Assembly (NCBI GenBank): GCA_024734555.1
Contig: JANPWX010019802.1
Coordinates: 1,935,342 to 1,999,341 of the forward strand
Origin: Trochalopteron elliotii
Taxonomy: Eukaryota; Chordata; Aves; Passeriformes; Leiothrichidae
Length of the DNA stretch: 64,000 bases
Reading direction: 5' to 3'
Below are positions 1-13,176 of this stretch, piece after piece. The notes below the pieces were generated by a model. The model had not been told where the DNA came from and did no database searches. It saw only the letters and a list, made by a program, of their open reading frames with translations. Within the stretch, counting starts at the first letter, position 1; each line of letters starts with the position of its first letter. Made by a program: the position numbers and the translations under genes.

Positions 1-553
1 TGCTCAGAGAAGATGGGATGCTTTCCAGTGTTTTAGAAGAATAAATCTCTAAATGAACTAATTCCCTGGGCACTAGCTGAAGCCTTTTAATACATGGTTT
101 GGGGTCAGAATTACTTAGTTTTGTTTTCTAACAGAATTAGCACAAAAAAGGCTCTTCAGTGATGCTTAGGAGTCTATTAGAAGAAATAACCCTATTCCAA
201 TAATTTCTGTAATGGAGAGTGGTACTCCCCAATGAATTATAGGCTATTTATGATAGGCTTTCTTTTTCCTGAGATCTTAGTCAGGTGGAAATAACCTAAC
301 TTCACACCACTTTAAAAAAAAAAGAGAGAGTGTCTGAAACATAGCATGAAATTCTGTGAAATGGCAGGCTGGAGAGTGTAGATCAGATTCAGAGGAGAGA
401 TTTCTGCTCATTCTGTCTTAAGGTAAGGAAGTTAACTGTTAAGACCACTCTAGGTAAGGAACATTAAGCACAGTTCTGTGACCTGCCTCCAGTCTTACCC
501 AGACAGTAGCATGTATTTCCTATATTTGAGGCAACAAAAGTGGAATTGAAGAC
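1..553. other. Intergenic, no gene seen
   Basis: AT-rich vertebrate noncoding sequence with only very short open frames. I see no splice-bounded coding block, RNA gene or recognisable repeat. Confidence 0.5.
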
Positions 554-915
554 ATGATGCATTTTCTAATGTGGATTTTCCATAATGTTCTGTTACTGCC
601 TTAGCTGGGCCAACAACCAGAAGGTTTCAAAGGTAGTTCCTCTAGTACCAACAAATGTTAAAGGAGAGAGCCAATGACAGAGGTAGCAAATCTGCTGCCT
701 TGGATTTCACTTGCTATTCTTACATGGCATTGCCATCTAAATTTAAAATTAAATTAGGAAGGATAGGAATAGGAATTAGGAAGGATAGTCGTCTAGTCTT
801 GGTTTAGATAAAAATTTGAAGCACAACATTGCTACAGGGGATGAAAATGTGCAAATGTAATTTCCAAGAAAAACAAGTCTCATTTCTTGAAATTCTTAGA
901 AAATTCTTGCATCCT
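554..915. repeat. Unclassified dispersed repeat, copy A
   Basis: This segment matches 8283-8627 in the same orientation at high identity, with only scattered substitutions and a few short indels. Both copies run from an ATGATG(C/T)ATTTTCTAATG start to a TTGCATCC or CTGCATCC end. The copy ends abruptly on both sides and I see no flanking direct repeat here. The ends GATGCA and TGCATC are short inverted matches, which could be minimal terminal inverted repeats. I do not recognise the family. It is either a small mobile element or a local duplication source. Confidence 0.7.
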
Positions 916-3650
916 GCAGAGTACATTTCTTTCCCTTAGCCCTGTTGAGGTGGCACTCCAGAACTTGGCAGAACAGACTGAGTTCTCACTGATGGGTATC
1001 CTCTTCAAAAATAATTGGCACCAGGAGCTGAATGCTGGGATAAAGATCCATGCCATCGCTGTATGTGCTGCTTTTGCACAAGAAAAAACCCCTGTAGCCT
1101 GTGGGGTGTGCTCACCAAACTTAAATTAGAAAACAGCCTCTACTCTCAGGGGAATAGATGGATGACTGCCTGTGAAAAGTATTAAGCATGTAAGCTTTGT
1201 ATCTGCTGCTACCACTTGTTTCTGATCAGTGGAGATACTGATTCTGTGATGACATAACTTCCCATCTCCTCTCTGTCCCTTAACCAAAAGCAGCACTGCT
1301 TCCCCAGAACACCTATTTCTAGTCCTATTAATATGCATTCCTGCAGAGCTGTAGCTACACAAAACAGGAATTATAAAGGATGGTGCACTAAAGTTTTTCC
1401 TCTCTTAATTCAGCATAAGGAATCTAATATCAAAACCAGTGGTTTGGAAAAAAACAAAAACATTCTATTCATATTTAAGATTAAGAATTTGTCCTGGATT
1501 TGACAGAACTTAAGAGTGACACTTAAGAGAGTGTGTGTATGTGTGATGGGATAGGTTTAAGCCTTAGAGCAGCTTGCTTTTCTTAGGTTTCAAAGTAGAA
1601 ATAGGTGGTGAGGTTTTCATATCAACAGTTGACTGGTTAGGTTTATATATGAACAAAGAGAAATATTTACTTGCATCCTAAATGCAATTAAAACTTTATT
1701 ACAGAATTTGTGACTTATGGAATATACATACTGATTCAAGTGAACTTTGATTCTAGCACTCTGTCATAGATTTGTTAGAAAATATCATGATGTACTGCCA
1801 TTGTTAGACAGAATTTAGCAGTTAAGAGTAGATGTATCTTGAGAATGATATCAAAATCTGAGGAGGGGACTGGACTGCTATACTTCACTAACAATGTGAT
1901 TTACACTTTTCAGGATTACCCAAAAAACTGATTTTTTGATTGCTGTGGATGATGAATGAAAATGCCCTGAGCCCCAGCCATTGGAAATGCTGTAATAGTC
2001 ATTGGATGGTTATTTTTTAATATTGTTGTGTAAAATAGGAATTTACTATTTCCTTACTGACACAAAAGTTTCATTAACACTTCTTTATACAATAAAAATG
2101 TTCTTGAGAAAAAAAGATTAACTGGTTTGTTGTCTTGTCCTTTGAGTCATGCTCTGAGACAATAACTGTCAAAACTGCTTGCAGGCTACAGGTGTACACA
2201 GACTAATTCTGCAGAATCTCTCTGCTGAATCACATGCTATCCTGTACAGATACATATCCTAAGGGGGCAAACTACAAATAACATTTTCTTCTCACATGCA
2301 GCTTAGATGAACATATGACTGTCTTCCCGACCTATAATAAAAATGTATCCCTGTAAAGAAAGGGTAGAATTTTTTTTGTTCCAGTTAGTAGTTAGTACGG
2401 TCAAGTATTAACAAACGAGTTTGCACATGCACTCTCAGCACTTATGCATTAAGACTTCTCCAAAGAAACATCCACTGCCTTGAAAACAGTGTGAAGTGCA
2501 GAGTGAATGTGAATTATTTGGAAGGGGTTTTTTCCCTATTTCAGTCTTGCAGGAGAAGTTACCTGAGAACATGGAAATACTGTTTCCTTGAAAGCCTTGA
2601 AGATTGCAGTGAGAGACAGAGGAGGAAGATCCAGCTGGGGAAACTGTACTATCCTGTCAGCCTCTGTCTGTAGAACAATCCACAGTGCAGACACTGGACT
2701 GAGCTTTGCCTGAATTCCAGCATGGAGAGGCAGCAAAGTTTCTGCTGGGTAACCAAACACCTGCAGTGGAGAGAACCAAGCTTACATATGCTGTTGCTGC
2801 ATCTTAACTGTGTGCCCACTGCTGTGGTGCAGTGGATCTCAGGGATACCTGCTGAGCCATTGTCATCTTTCTGCCTTTCAACCACAGTCACCATTATCTT
2901 TTCTAATTTTGTAGCAAGTATAGTAGTGCAAGACTGTGAGGCCTTTAGAGGAACAGCAACCATCATCTTGCTTGTGTGTTCCTTCATTTTGCTGCTACTT
3001 GACCTAATGTACAGCATTAGGCCCTGTAAGGGAGAAGAGTTAGTATTTTTCCAGTAGCCTACTGTGTTCTGTATTGGTTGTTGGCAGTTGAAAAGTAAGC
3101 AGATTTCCTAAGATATAACTGACAGTGTAGAGAAAAGTTTTATCCATTAGCATTAGTTGTATACGTTTTTGTTGTCTGTTTAATCAAACATCATCCTCCT
3201 CATTGCAAGCTAGAGGATTAAGATAACTACAGTCCTCACTGACACAGGTTCAAAAATATGTTAATCTGAATAGGGAAGAGGGATTTAGGAGTACTGTAAA
3301 CTTTTTTGCATTTACTTACCTAGCATATCTGGCTAACTGATCTTAAAAGCCTGGAAACCTTCAGCCCCTAGAACACACAGTCACTGAAAAATGTAGTATC
3401 CCTACTATTGGGTATAACAGATAAGGTTTGCATGAAAGTGACAATCTTAATTATTCTGTCAGTTCTGCTTTGGGAAAAAAACACCGTTTCTGTCTTGTAA
3501 AAAGAGTCATGTCTGTCTAGACAATACCCTTCCCTGAAAGAAACCTTTCCCACTGGAACAAGTGGCAATCCTCTAAGCTTCTATTGGCAAAAGTTGTAGA
3601 GTAGGTACTGAATTAGGTGGGCAGTGAGTGTATTAATGCCACAGATTGTG
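916..3650. other. Intergenic, no supported gene
   Basis: Noncoding-looking sequence. The longest open frames are about 80-120 codons, lack recognisable domains and overlap frames of similar size on the other strand. One frame at 2722-3057 has hydrophobic stretches but no other coding support. AATAAA-like signals occur near 2090 but cannot be tied to a transcript. Confidence 0.4.
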
Positions 3651-3654
3651 GTCA

Positions 3655-4395
3655 CTGTGCCCTGTAAGAGTGGGCTGGAAGTGTGATGTACCAAGGCCTG
3701 CAGCAGGTCTCAGCCAAAGCTGACTTACAAGATGAATCCTGGACATGATGTGACTAACACCATCAGTATTGTTTAGCTAAAAACAAATGACTGAGATGCT
3801 TATGCTAGCTGTTTATCACCAAACTGGCTGCTTTAGAAACTTCCACATAACCTTGTGCAACTATCTGCAAGAAATGTATTGTTTTAAGGAACTTTCCCAA
3901 GGGGCATTAATAGAGGCTTGTTTGTGGGTTACTTCAGGGAAAACCCTCCCAAGCAAGACCTGGCCTCTGGCCACACCCTGGTCCCAAATGGGAGGGAAGT
4001 ATGCCATCAGATCCAGATGCTTCTGCACTAAAATATAATCAAGTCACTTTGACTTGCTGATTTGGGCCTATAAAAACTGGACCCCGTTTCAGGGTGAATT
4101 TGGAGACCTCATCTACGAGTGGACGCATCCCATAGGATTTTCCCAGTTGTTGGGAAGGGATCTTCAGATTCTCACTGCCAAATGGGGTTCCCCAGCAATT
4201 TCATACTCTGGAGATGGTGAAGTATTTAGGCAGTTGGTGATATATCTTTCTAAATCACTCTCTCTTGTGTAGTTATGATTAGGTTGCTTAGTTTTGCATG
4301 TTGCTAAAGCTGAGTGTGTAGTAATCTTATTGTTTTATTGAATGTATCATTTTACTTTTGTGTTGCCTTAACACTTGTAGTAAAATAAGACCATT
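3655..4395 (+). mobile_element. Decayed solo LTR-like element (ERVL-like)
   Basis: A TATAAAA box at about 4069-4075 is followed by an R/U5-like stretch (GACCTCATCTACGAGTGG, then CGCATCCC) and a T-rich tail. That order, and the U5 wording, resembles avian ERV LTRs I have seen, probably of ERVL type. The polyadenylation signal would have decayed to something like ATTGAA at about 4338. No target duplication was found and both ends are approximate. It is older than the insertions around 13-30 kb. The family name is recognition from memory and should be treated as tentative. Confidence 0.42.
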
Positions 4396-7300
4396 CTTTC
4401 CACTGGTGTATGTGTACTTTAAATTGCCCTGTCAATTGGCAAAACAAAGTGAGAGGACCAATATTTTGTCTTGTATATGTGCCATAGTAGATGCTCACAA
4501 AGTGCAATTTTTTTATATAATACAAGTACAGGAGCTGTTTCCCTCCAGCTCCCATGCAGCAATTTGGACTGTGCTCTGTATGTACAGCTGGGCCCTGTTC
4601 TATACTGTGAGTGTGTGCAGTAAGTCTTGTGTTCTATTGAATTCAGCAGAATTGTTTCAGTTGAGTGGAGCTGAGTGAAGCTACCTGTGTCAGGGATTAA
4701 ACTGACTTGCTGTTGGTGATAGTGTGCACAGATAAAATGTATGTGCATCACAGAGTAAGATAAGATTAAAGAAAGGATCAGCACAACTTGTTTTTTCTTA
4801 ATCTCAGGCTTTTGGATGGTTTAACTTCTGTGACAGGTCAGAACTCTGGAAGAAATATTTGGGACTTGTGAATATAATATGCAATCACACAATTAGTCAT
4901 CTAAATATTGTTTAATTTGTGATTTGGTTAGTTTATAAATTTCATATCATGTTAATCATTCTTCCGCATTGAAAGTCTGTCTCTAATCACACCAATTTAC
5001 TGAATGTGCAGCTACTGCAATCTATCTGGCTTCTGTTCAGAACCACAACAATCAAGCACGGTTTGTCTGGACCATGTAACATGCATGCTTGTGCACAACT
5101 CTCAGTCATGCACCTGAGCAAACAGGAACATAATGTAAATATCTTTTCCCTTGGGTTGAGCCATTTCTTCTGCCTTTACCATCCTTTTATCATGAGTTAC
5201 AGCTGTTTCTTCCTGAAAGGTTAATTCTCCTCTTTGCAAATATGATGGCTTTTACCTTGAGACTTGATGGAATTTGAGTGACTTCTGTGCATTGTACTGG
5301 TATTGTTTATAATTGAACTACAATGTAATTTTCTGCTTCCATTTTGTTGTCACAATGAATTAGCAAAACTCATTGTATGAGCACACCATACAGAAAGGTG
5401 CTCTCTGTTTTAAACAAAACTGATTTCCTTTTCTTGCAGATGCCAGGATTACTTGTGGTGGCATGGAGAACAAGGACTGCTAGCTATCACATCCTCCTCT
5501 GTCTCCCTGGTTCTTGATTAGTGCCAGTGCTAATCCAAGAAGCCTTTTTGTTGTGACTGCAGTTATTGTTTTCCATTTTTGATATTTTTCTATACATGGT
5601 GTGGCTTGATATCCTCTAGGCAGCACTGCCAATTCTTTGTTTTTGCCAGTCATTCTTGGCTTTTGTTACTGTTCTTGTTCTCTTGAATTACTACTGTATG
5701 TGCTCTCACAGCCATTTCTTCTGGTGTACAAATGTTTATGCTCCATGTGCCCCAGTGTAATGATTCTTTTACAGAGCAGATTTTCCCTGCTACCTTTTAA
5801 TATTGCAAGAGAAGGAAGGGGTCATTACAAAAGAAGCTGTCATTGGGTCTGTTTTTCTTTTAATCCCTCTCCTCCCCTTTGCATTTTATACTCAGATACG
5901 TCAGCTTTGTCTCTCAGTTAAGCTGTTCACTCCACAAGCCTGTCATAAAATTACAGGATAAACCACGGATACGTCTGCATGTGGTTTATCAAGGTGAGAC
6001 AGAAGAGAACTAAACTGAGTGCTTTGAACACTTCTGGCAGGGTGTATTTTGACATACACCTTGCTGGTATCCAGTAATGTGAGTGCCTCTGCAAAAGACA
6101 TGCACAGCTGCAGTCTCTTTTGGCTCCAAAACAGCACAGCCTAGGAAAACCTTCAGTTGATCCTAATCTTCCAGAAGACCTTCTGGGAATTACACTGACT
6201 CCTGTAGCCCACTACTACCAGGAAGATTCCTGAAGCAGCTCTGGTCTTACTAGTGAGAGAACTCTATTTGGCCAAACTTTTTTCATCACATAATACCAAT
6301 TTCTTGTTTTCAAGTTTTCCTAAGTAGAGCTTTGATGCTATTGAACTAGACTGATATCATCTCTGTGTTCCATTCTAGTGTTTCCAATTTTTTTTTCTTC
6401 TTTGTTGGCAACTTATTCAGAAAATTTCTATTTATTTGTTTTTAAAAACTCCTTTCAAATAAAAGGACAGGGTGGAGGGGAGGATTCTGTCTCTTCCTTC
6501 CAAAGAATCAAATCCATGGGGTGCAGGTCCTGCACAAGGATTTTTTGAGAGTCATTTTGTGTGGACAGCACAGAGGCCATTAGCATTGTAACCACTTCTT
6601 CCTGTTCTGCCAGCTCAAATTGTGCCCAGAAAGCTGCACAGTAACAGTGTCCATTCCTGTGATATGAGCAGAATGATCTGCAGAAATGGAAGAAGAAGAT
6701 GAGGCACTTTACTCTTAATCAGAATGCATTACTATTGTGTAGCTTATTGCCTACCACAGGAGATTTGTTCCTTTGGCACTGATAATTACACTAAGCTCAT
6801 TTACACAACAGGTATATATTGAAGCCATGTGCTTTGATTTGGGGAAATCTCCGTTTTGGGCCAAGGTGGTAGGCAGGTACCCTCAAAGAATACTTATGCT
6901 ATCCTGCATGGACTTGTCATCTGTGAAAAATTTTTTAAAGAAAATATTCACTGTCAAAATTAATAGATAATTAACAGTTATTGCAATCTGCCAGGCCTGA
7001 AGAAGTCTGCTACTGAGTTGACAAATGTAAAACTGTCCTTTTCTTGCTACTCTAAATTTACCTGTAGGTTCAGGAACTTCCTCTGCATCCTAAATAAATC
7101 AACAGACCAGAAAGTGCCACCATGTTTTTCATCTTTATATATGATGGCAGAAACTGATTTTAGTCCATTAGGCTTAACTGCAGGAGTTGAAATTCTGATT
7201 TACAACTGGCTCAGTTTTTCCTGCTGCTAGAGGTTGTGTGTGACAAAGAAATAAGGCAGATGGTCAGATATGGTAACAACTGCCTGATGTTAACCTAGTG

Positions 7301-8271
7301 CTTGCTTGTCTCTCTGAGAGTCATCACTCTATGAGCTTCAAGTTCTGTTGTAAGGATGGAGACCAGGTTGACTATCAGCCTGAGCCTTTTTAAACTCATA
7401 GTTCTTGTAGAGCTGCTTTAATAAGACCCTTTATATTGACCTTATCTGGTAACTCGAGGCTATCAGGCTTCCCTTCTTCCATCTGCCACTCATTAAGTCC
7501 AGTAAGACTCAGTGCCTTCCCAGTCAGCACCAGACTCCCTGCTGCTGGCTGGTTACCTGAGTGTCTGAAATGTGAAATATGCAGGGGTACACTGCTGTCT
7601 CCTTTTCTCCCACCACACTGCTCCCTCAGCATCACCTAAGTTAAAGGTCTGTGTCACTTGTTTCTAAGATAAAGGTATTAGATGTGATTGAAAATCTGAG
7701 ATGTCATGTAATGAAATTCTGAGTAAGAAGGAAATGCTGTGCTGCATCCAGTGGCAGGGGGCTTAGAAAGAATAACATTTGTGAGTGGCATTTCAGGGCA
7801 CTGTGTTAAAAACGGACAATGAAGAGTGTGCAAATGCAACACAGGAGTTCAGTGCAAACCTGTGTAATGCCACACTTCTGTGCTTCACTTACAAAAATTA
7901 ACCTCCTCAGAAAGGTGTAATTGATGCATTTCCTTAATAGACAATGCAGATCTTAATCCATTGTAAATTAACACTAGAGTGAAAAAACAACTAAGCAACC
8001 AGTTTATTAAACTATCATTTTCAAAAAACAAGGTTTTAAAAGCAATTTCGCCTGGAAATACCAGCCTTGTGGGTTTTTAAAACTAAACTCTTTAAATGCT
8101 ATGCAATTTCTTTCAAGTCCAGCAAGTTTCATTTGACTAGAATCTAACCAAATTTGAATACTTAAATGCGTGAACAATTTTTTAGAAATCAATAAATGCT
8201 ACTAGCCAGAAAATACTTTTTTGTGTGAATTACAAAACACTAATAAAGACACAGAGGAAGAAACCACCATT
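4396..8271. other. Intergenic, no gene seen
   Basis: AT-rich sequence with short open frames only. Polypyrimidine runs and possible splice-like sites occur, but no coding block with a bounded, domain-like translation is evident. Confidence 0.4.
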
Positions 8272-8638
8272 TAGCATTCCAATGATGTATTTTCTAATGT
8301 GGATTTTCCATAACGTTCTGTTACTGCCTTAGCTGGGCCAACAGAACCAGAACATTTCAAAGGTAGTTCCTCTAGTACCAACAAATGTTAAAGGAGAGAG
8401 CCAATGACAGAGGTAGCAAATCTGCTGCCTTGGATTTCATTTGCTGTTCTTACATGGCATTGCCATCTAAATTTAAAATTAAATTAATTTAGGAAGGATA
8501 ATCCTCTAGTCTTGGTTTAGACAAAAATTTGAAGCACAACATTGCTACCGGGGATGAAAACGTGCAAATGTAATTTCCAAGAAAAACAAGTCTCATTTCT
8601 TGAAATTCTTAGAAAATTCCTGCATCCTAGCATTCCAA
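8272..8638. repeat. Unclassified dispersed repeat, copy B, with 11-bp flanking duplication
   Basis: The core 8283-8627 is the second copy of the segment at 554-915. It is bracketed by the direct repeat TAGCATTCCAA at 8272-8282 and 8628-8638, which looks like a target-site duplication. This copy therefore appears to be a true insertion, not part of a large duplication. It has no poly-A tail, no tandem 3' repeat and no coding capacity, so a non-autonomous element is the simplest reading. An 11-bp duplication is longer than normal for ERVs (4-6 bp) or hAT elements (8 bp) and is compatible with LINE-type target-primed insertion. Confidence 0.65.
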
Positions 8639-11462
8639 CCAACCCATTGTTCTGAAAGGGGCAGTTACATTTGTGTGTCAGGCCCCACATGCACTGATAG
8701 TCTCTGTGATCACTCCCCTTCAGGGATTTACAGCTGCAGGCTGCTCTTGCCTTGTGCTGGCAGATCCCTGTCTGTTTGTGTTGCTGTTGTGGTTGCTCAC
8801 TGTGCCTCCCCAACCTCTGTGCACAGTCATAAGGGTGATCATCCAGTCATAGCAGTAGCAAGTACTGGAATATTCCAACTTTCTTTTCATCAGGCTCACA
8901 GCTTGCACATACTGTGCTGTTCCAGCTGCTCCTGGCATGATTCCTAGGGTACACTGGCTTTTGGAAAATGTCCAAAGGCCAGGACTTCTGGAAACCCTTG
9001 GCTACCTACGAGCATGTGGGGGGATGTGCTCCACAATCCAAGATGCTGGTGCACACTTAGGATGCACACTGGAGTATCTTTTCCACGGGAAACAACTATA
9101 GCAAAGGTCATTGGCTGTGTCAGAACTCTGGTTGAGAATCCAAGCTGTGGTTTCCAGAACATGCTTGTGCACATGCATAGACATTCTTCCTCCTTCCCAT
9201 AACCATGTTTTTACTTGGTTTCTTAACTACTAGGCTCAAGCAAAATATACATTTTCTGAGAAAGCAATTTCAAGCCTTTGTTTTAACAGGCCTACAAATT
9301 CTAAATTTGCAGAAGTGACCATCACATGTAACAATCTAGTTTTGTTTTCCTTCTGCTTGCATTTACATTTGGAAAAAAACTGCCATATTTAATTTCACTT
9401 GAAAAACAGACAAGTGGTACGTTTCTCCTTCTCATTGGATGCAATCATTTTATGCCCTTCATTTTGCCAATTGACACAAACCAGAACTCTTTCATTACTG
9501 ACAAAACTTGAAATTACATAACACTGAAAGCATCATTCTGAGTTGTAGCTTTATTTCAGAAGATGAGAACAAAACAATGCAATTCCTAATATTCTTATCC
9601 CAAAATATATGGGGCTGGTTCATCCTGAGGAAGCAGAAGGGTCTTTGAGCATTCCTGGTAAGTTATGATGTCCCTGTGCTATGCCAAAAAGCTTTCTGCT
9701 TCATCGCAAACATCTTTTGAGCTCTCTGTGGAGGTAGAAATACTGCATTCTTCTCACAGTAAAGGAGGATGCTGGGAACCTCTGCTCCTGTAACAACAAT
9801 CCATGTAAAATGAGTGTGGGAAGAGTAAAGTGGATACATGTAAAGGTGCAACACATGCAAGTGAAACTGCAGTTGTCATCTGAGGGTAGTAACGCCTGTC
9901 CCAATCACCTGAGCAAAGCTGATGAGCCAGAAGTCACTAGTATGTCTAAAAATGGGTTGCCTACCTTGTGGGCTGCCTAAAGGTGCCTCAAAGTTACATG
10001 CTTCAGGGGCTTCGGGTTCTGCTGCTCCACCTGTGCACATCCTGGTGGGGAGAATTATTTGTTCCCAGGGCACAACTGGCTTCTGGCCAGGGGTTTTCCT
10101 GAGAATTGCCCCATGGTTACAACTTCTAACCCAGTGCTTTCCTTCCTTCATTGCTCCCTGACACCTGAATGGAGATCAGAGTTTTCAGTCAATTCCTGGG
10201 TATTCCTTGGCTGTCTTCTGCCCTGTGGGGATACTTCATTCCTCCATTCTTCCTGACTTACTAGAGCTCTGTAAGTCTGTGTGCATAAAATTCCCTATAC
10301 AAAGCAACATCAAGGCATCTTGCCTTTCCCTAGTGATGCTGTGAATTCCCTGTCACTTGAACGCCCTAAATCAGAATTAGCATTTCTTCAAAGAGGCCCC
10401 TTGCCATAACGAAGTTATTGAGGAATTACTACTGAAGAAGATTGAAGATTTCTGCCCAGTGAATCAGATCAACCTGGTCTGATTTCAGAATGTGTATTTG
10501 ATGGATAAACCTTATTCTAAATGCACTGATAATTTGAGAGTGACAATTCTTTCCATGGAGTAACATCTGCACATTGCTTTGCCATTAGTCTGCATAATGT
10601 TTGCCAGCAACACAGCAGGGAAGTTCAAGCCTTTCTGGTGATGAATTTATACTGAAAAAGCCAAGGCACATGTCCCAGTGCTCTTAGGGTGCTCTAACTG
10701 ATTGCAAAGCCATTACAGAGCTCTGCTGTTTTCTTCAGTGCAGAGGCTGGATTTGTTCAAAACAGCACTGGCTGGCATCAACAGACCTGCACAAAGCAGT
10801 GAATTAATGGTGCTTCCCATGCAGTGAATGCTTGTTGCTATCACAGACATGCTGATGTGTGGTACAGCCCCTTGTACTCTTCCACCATGCCCATACACCA
10901 CCTTCACCAGTCCCTCTCTGTAAGACAGTTTCATTTTTAAATTAAACCTCAGATTCTCCTTCATGTTTTGAGTTGATTTTGCAGATGTGGAAATTGAGCA
11001 AAGCCTGACCAGACAGCTTTGTGCAATTGTACAATAAGCCTGGAACAGAAACAGAAGATGACTGCAGTTTGCTGAGTTGTCACTATGCTGCGATCCTTGT
11101 GCTCCCAGGTCTTAACCACATTCTTTGGGAAGCTGACTGGGTTTCAAAGTTAAACACACCAGTGGAAAAGTTTTCCACTGCCTGTTGGCTGGTCATGCTG
11201 CTTTCCTGACCGTTGTTCAATTCTTGAGTGTATTTCTGCAGCTTCTGGGGAAAGGAGCTATAAATCAGAGAAGGTGTGCTGAGCCTCCAGCCCCAGTCCT
11301 GGCTTGAGGAATCCTCTCCTGAGGCTGGGACTTCTGCTGCTTCTACAAAGCAGGAGCATCAGCCACATCAGTGCCTGAACTGTGCTGGGGTCCTCTCAGA
11401 TGCCAACAAACTGGTGTCTTTTGCAATTAAATAACCATCTGGTGGACAGAATTAATCTTGTA
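8639..11462. other. Intergenic, no gene seen
   Basis: No supported coding region. A TATAAAT sequence near 11,262 and short open frames are present but have no further support. Confidence 0.4.
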
Positions 11463-11874
11463 CTCTAGGGGGGGCTGACAGCGGGTCTGTGAGCCAATGA
11501 CTGAGTTAGCAGATGGAGAAGTTGCTAAGATTCATGTATACCTGTGAAAGGAAGAAGACAAGGTCATCAGCATGGGAACCAATAAAACAGAAACAATTAA
11601 AAGGGTATTTGCAGTTCTGCAGTTAAAGAAACAGAAATTAATACATGTCTTTAGACTTCTAGTCAATGCTTGCCAAACATATTGACGTTAATTGTTCTGT
11701 ACCAATGAACTCGATGAACTGATTTGATTAACCAATAATTTAAGCAGACGCTTTGTTTAGAAATGTGTTCTGTACACGCTTTGTTTAGAAATGTATAAAA
11801 AGAGAACACACAGCAAATAGATGAGAAGCTTTTGATATGCTGCTGGGTGTGTTGTGTCCGTCTCTGCAGCGACA
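11463..11874 (+). repeat. 5' LTR of outer provirus
   Basis: It matches 31,143-31,549 along its whole length, with roughly one difference in ten positions by eye. It has a TATAAAAAG box at about 11,794 and a TG-type start TGACAG at 11,476, though homology with the other LTR begins about a dozen bases earlier at a TCTAG sequence. The end is GCAGCGACA. In U3, GCTTTGTTTAGAAATGT occurs twice about 27 bp apart, a short enhancer-like tandem repeat that is less regular in the 3' LTR. Confidence 0.85.
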
Positions 11875-11897
11875 TGTGGTGACCTTTGACCACATGT
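11872..11897 (+). promoter_or_regulatory. Candidate primer-binding site overlapping a perfect 9-bp inverted repeat
   Basis: Two bases after the LTR end, TGGTGACC begins at 11,877. This equals the first eight bases of the tRNA-Trp primer-binding site used by avian leukosis-type viruses, but the rest diverges. The same place forms a hairpin: ACATGTGGT at 11,872-11,880 pairs with ACCACATGT at 11,889-11,897 across an eight-base loop. The primer identity is therefore uncertain. Confidence 0.5.
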
Positions 11898-12083
11898 TAT
11901 GGGCTATGGGGCAGAGCAAAGCTGGGAGCAGCAGGGGAAGCTGCTGGTGCAGACACAATTTTGACACCTGGAATGAAGGTGAGCCACTGGGGACATAATG
12001 GGAAATAACTTATCAAGCAAAGAGCAGAGTGTTTCATCTACATGGAAAACTGTTGAAGAGAAAAGGCATTAAGACTACGGACT

Positions 12084-13170
12084 ATGCCCTTCAAAGTGTG
12101 GGCAAAGTCACAAGATTTTGAAACTGATGCAAGTACTGCTTTTAGTGTTAGTGTCTGGAAAGAAGTTGGGGAAAGACTATGGGATGTGGTGTCAAAAGGG
12201 GATAAAGCAGCTGCAGGTTTATCTACTACCTGGAGAGTACTCTATGAGACTTTGAAAGAATGGAAAATAGAGCAGGATAAGAGAGAGCAGGTGGAAGGAG
12301 AATCAGAGTGAAAATCTGAACTTAATGGGGAACATGAGAAAAGGGAGGTTCAGCTTCAGAATGTGCTCTTCCCTGAAGCAGAGCCCACTGGAGTTGCTTC
12401 TGTGCAAGTTCCTCCGGGGTCTGCTGTTATGGGATATGAACAAGAAGGTGATAACGCCTCTCAGCATCTGTCCCCAAAAGATTATGTTAAGTCTGTGTAT
12501 CCTTCCCCTGCAGGGCAGCTAGCTGAATTAAGTGTCAAATCAAAATACGCTACTCCTTCACAGCAGCTAGCTGAAATGACCTTAAAAGAGAAACAAGTTG
12601 AAAAAGAAGCTGAGCTGTCTGCTCTTTCACTTCCCTCCAAACTGCACAAACAAATGAAATCATTAATGCTGTATCCCCCATCACCTACCACTGACAGTGA
12701 GGATGAAATGCCAGTAACCAGAAAATCTGAACTGGTCCATGGATCTGTTTGCTGCAAACCTCGTAAGAGATTTAAGCCTGCTGCTCCTTGGACTTTACCC
12801 CTCTGCCAAGTAACTGTAGTGGCCCGACAACCTTTACAATTTTGGGAACAAGTTAAAAAGAAAGCAGCTGAAGAGGGAGACTGGGATTTACCAGAAAAAA
12901 TAGATCCACCAAAAATACTGGATATGGAGAGTGTTGATAAAAAATGTTGTTTGTGATAATCCTATGGCTTTTCCTGTTTTTAAAGTGGTTACCAATTCAG
13001 GACAAAATGTTAGCCATCAAGTTTTTGCATGGAGAATCGTGCAAGACCTCCAAGCAAAAGTGGCTAAATTTGGTACTAATTATCCAAAAGTAGTGCAATT
13101 AATTCATGTTGTTAATGCTGATATGCTTGCCCCTTATAATATTATGCATCTTGCTAAATTTTGTTTCACC
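12084..13170 (+). pseudogene. gag: gag, 5' part (matrix to capsid N-terminal domain), outer provirus
   Basis: Gag encodes the virion structural polyprotein. A first frame at 12,084-12,311 looks like matrix: helical and charged, with WRVLYETLKEW. A second frame at 12,363-12,956 holds an acidic, serine/proline-rich spacer with YPSP and YPPSP late-domain-like motifs, and a loose tandem motif (QLAELSVK, then QLAEMTLK). A third frame at 12,931-13,170 is capsid N-terminal domain, with AFPVFK and IVQDLQAKVAKFG. Frame changes at about 12,312 and 12,950 show that it is broken. Capsid is then cut by the solo LTR at 13,177. Confidence 0.8.
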
Positions 13171-13176
13171 CAGTAC

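Noticed and set aside
887..1129. Similar short frames MKFLENSCIL at 887 and 8,600
   Set aside because: The shared start is only the repeat copies A and B; the frames diverge after it and are not a gene family.
2722..3057. 111-codon hydrophobic frame
   Set aside because: No recognisable domain or splice context, and an equally long frame overlaps on the other strand; chance is likelier.
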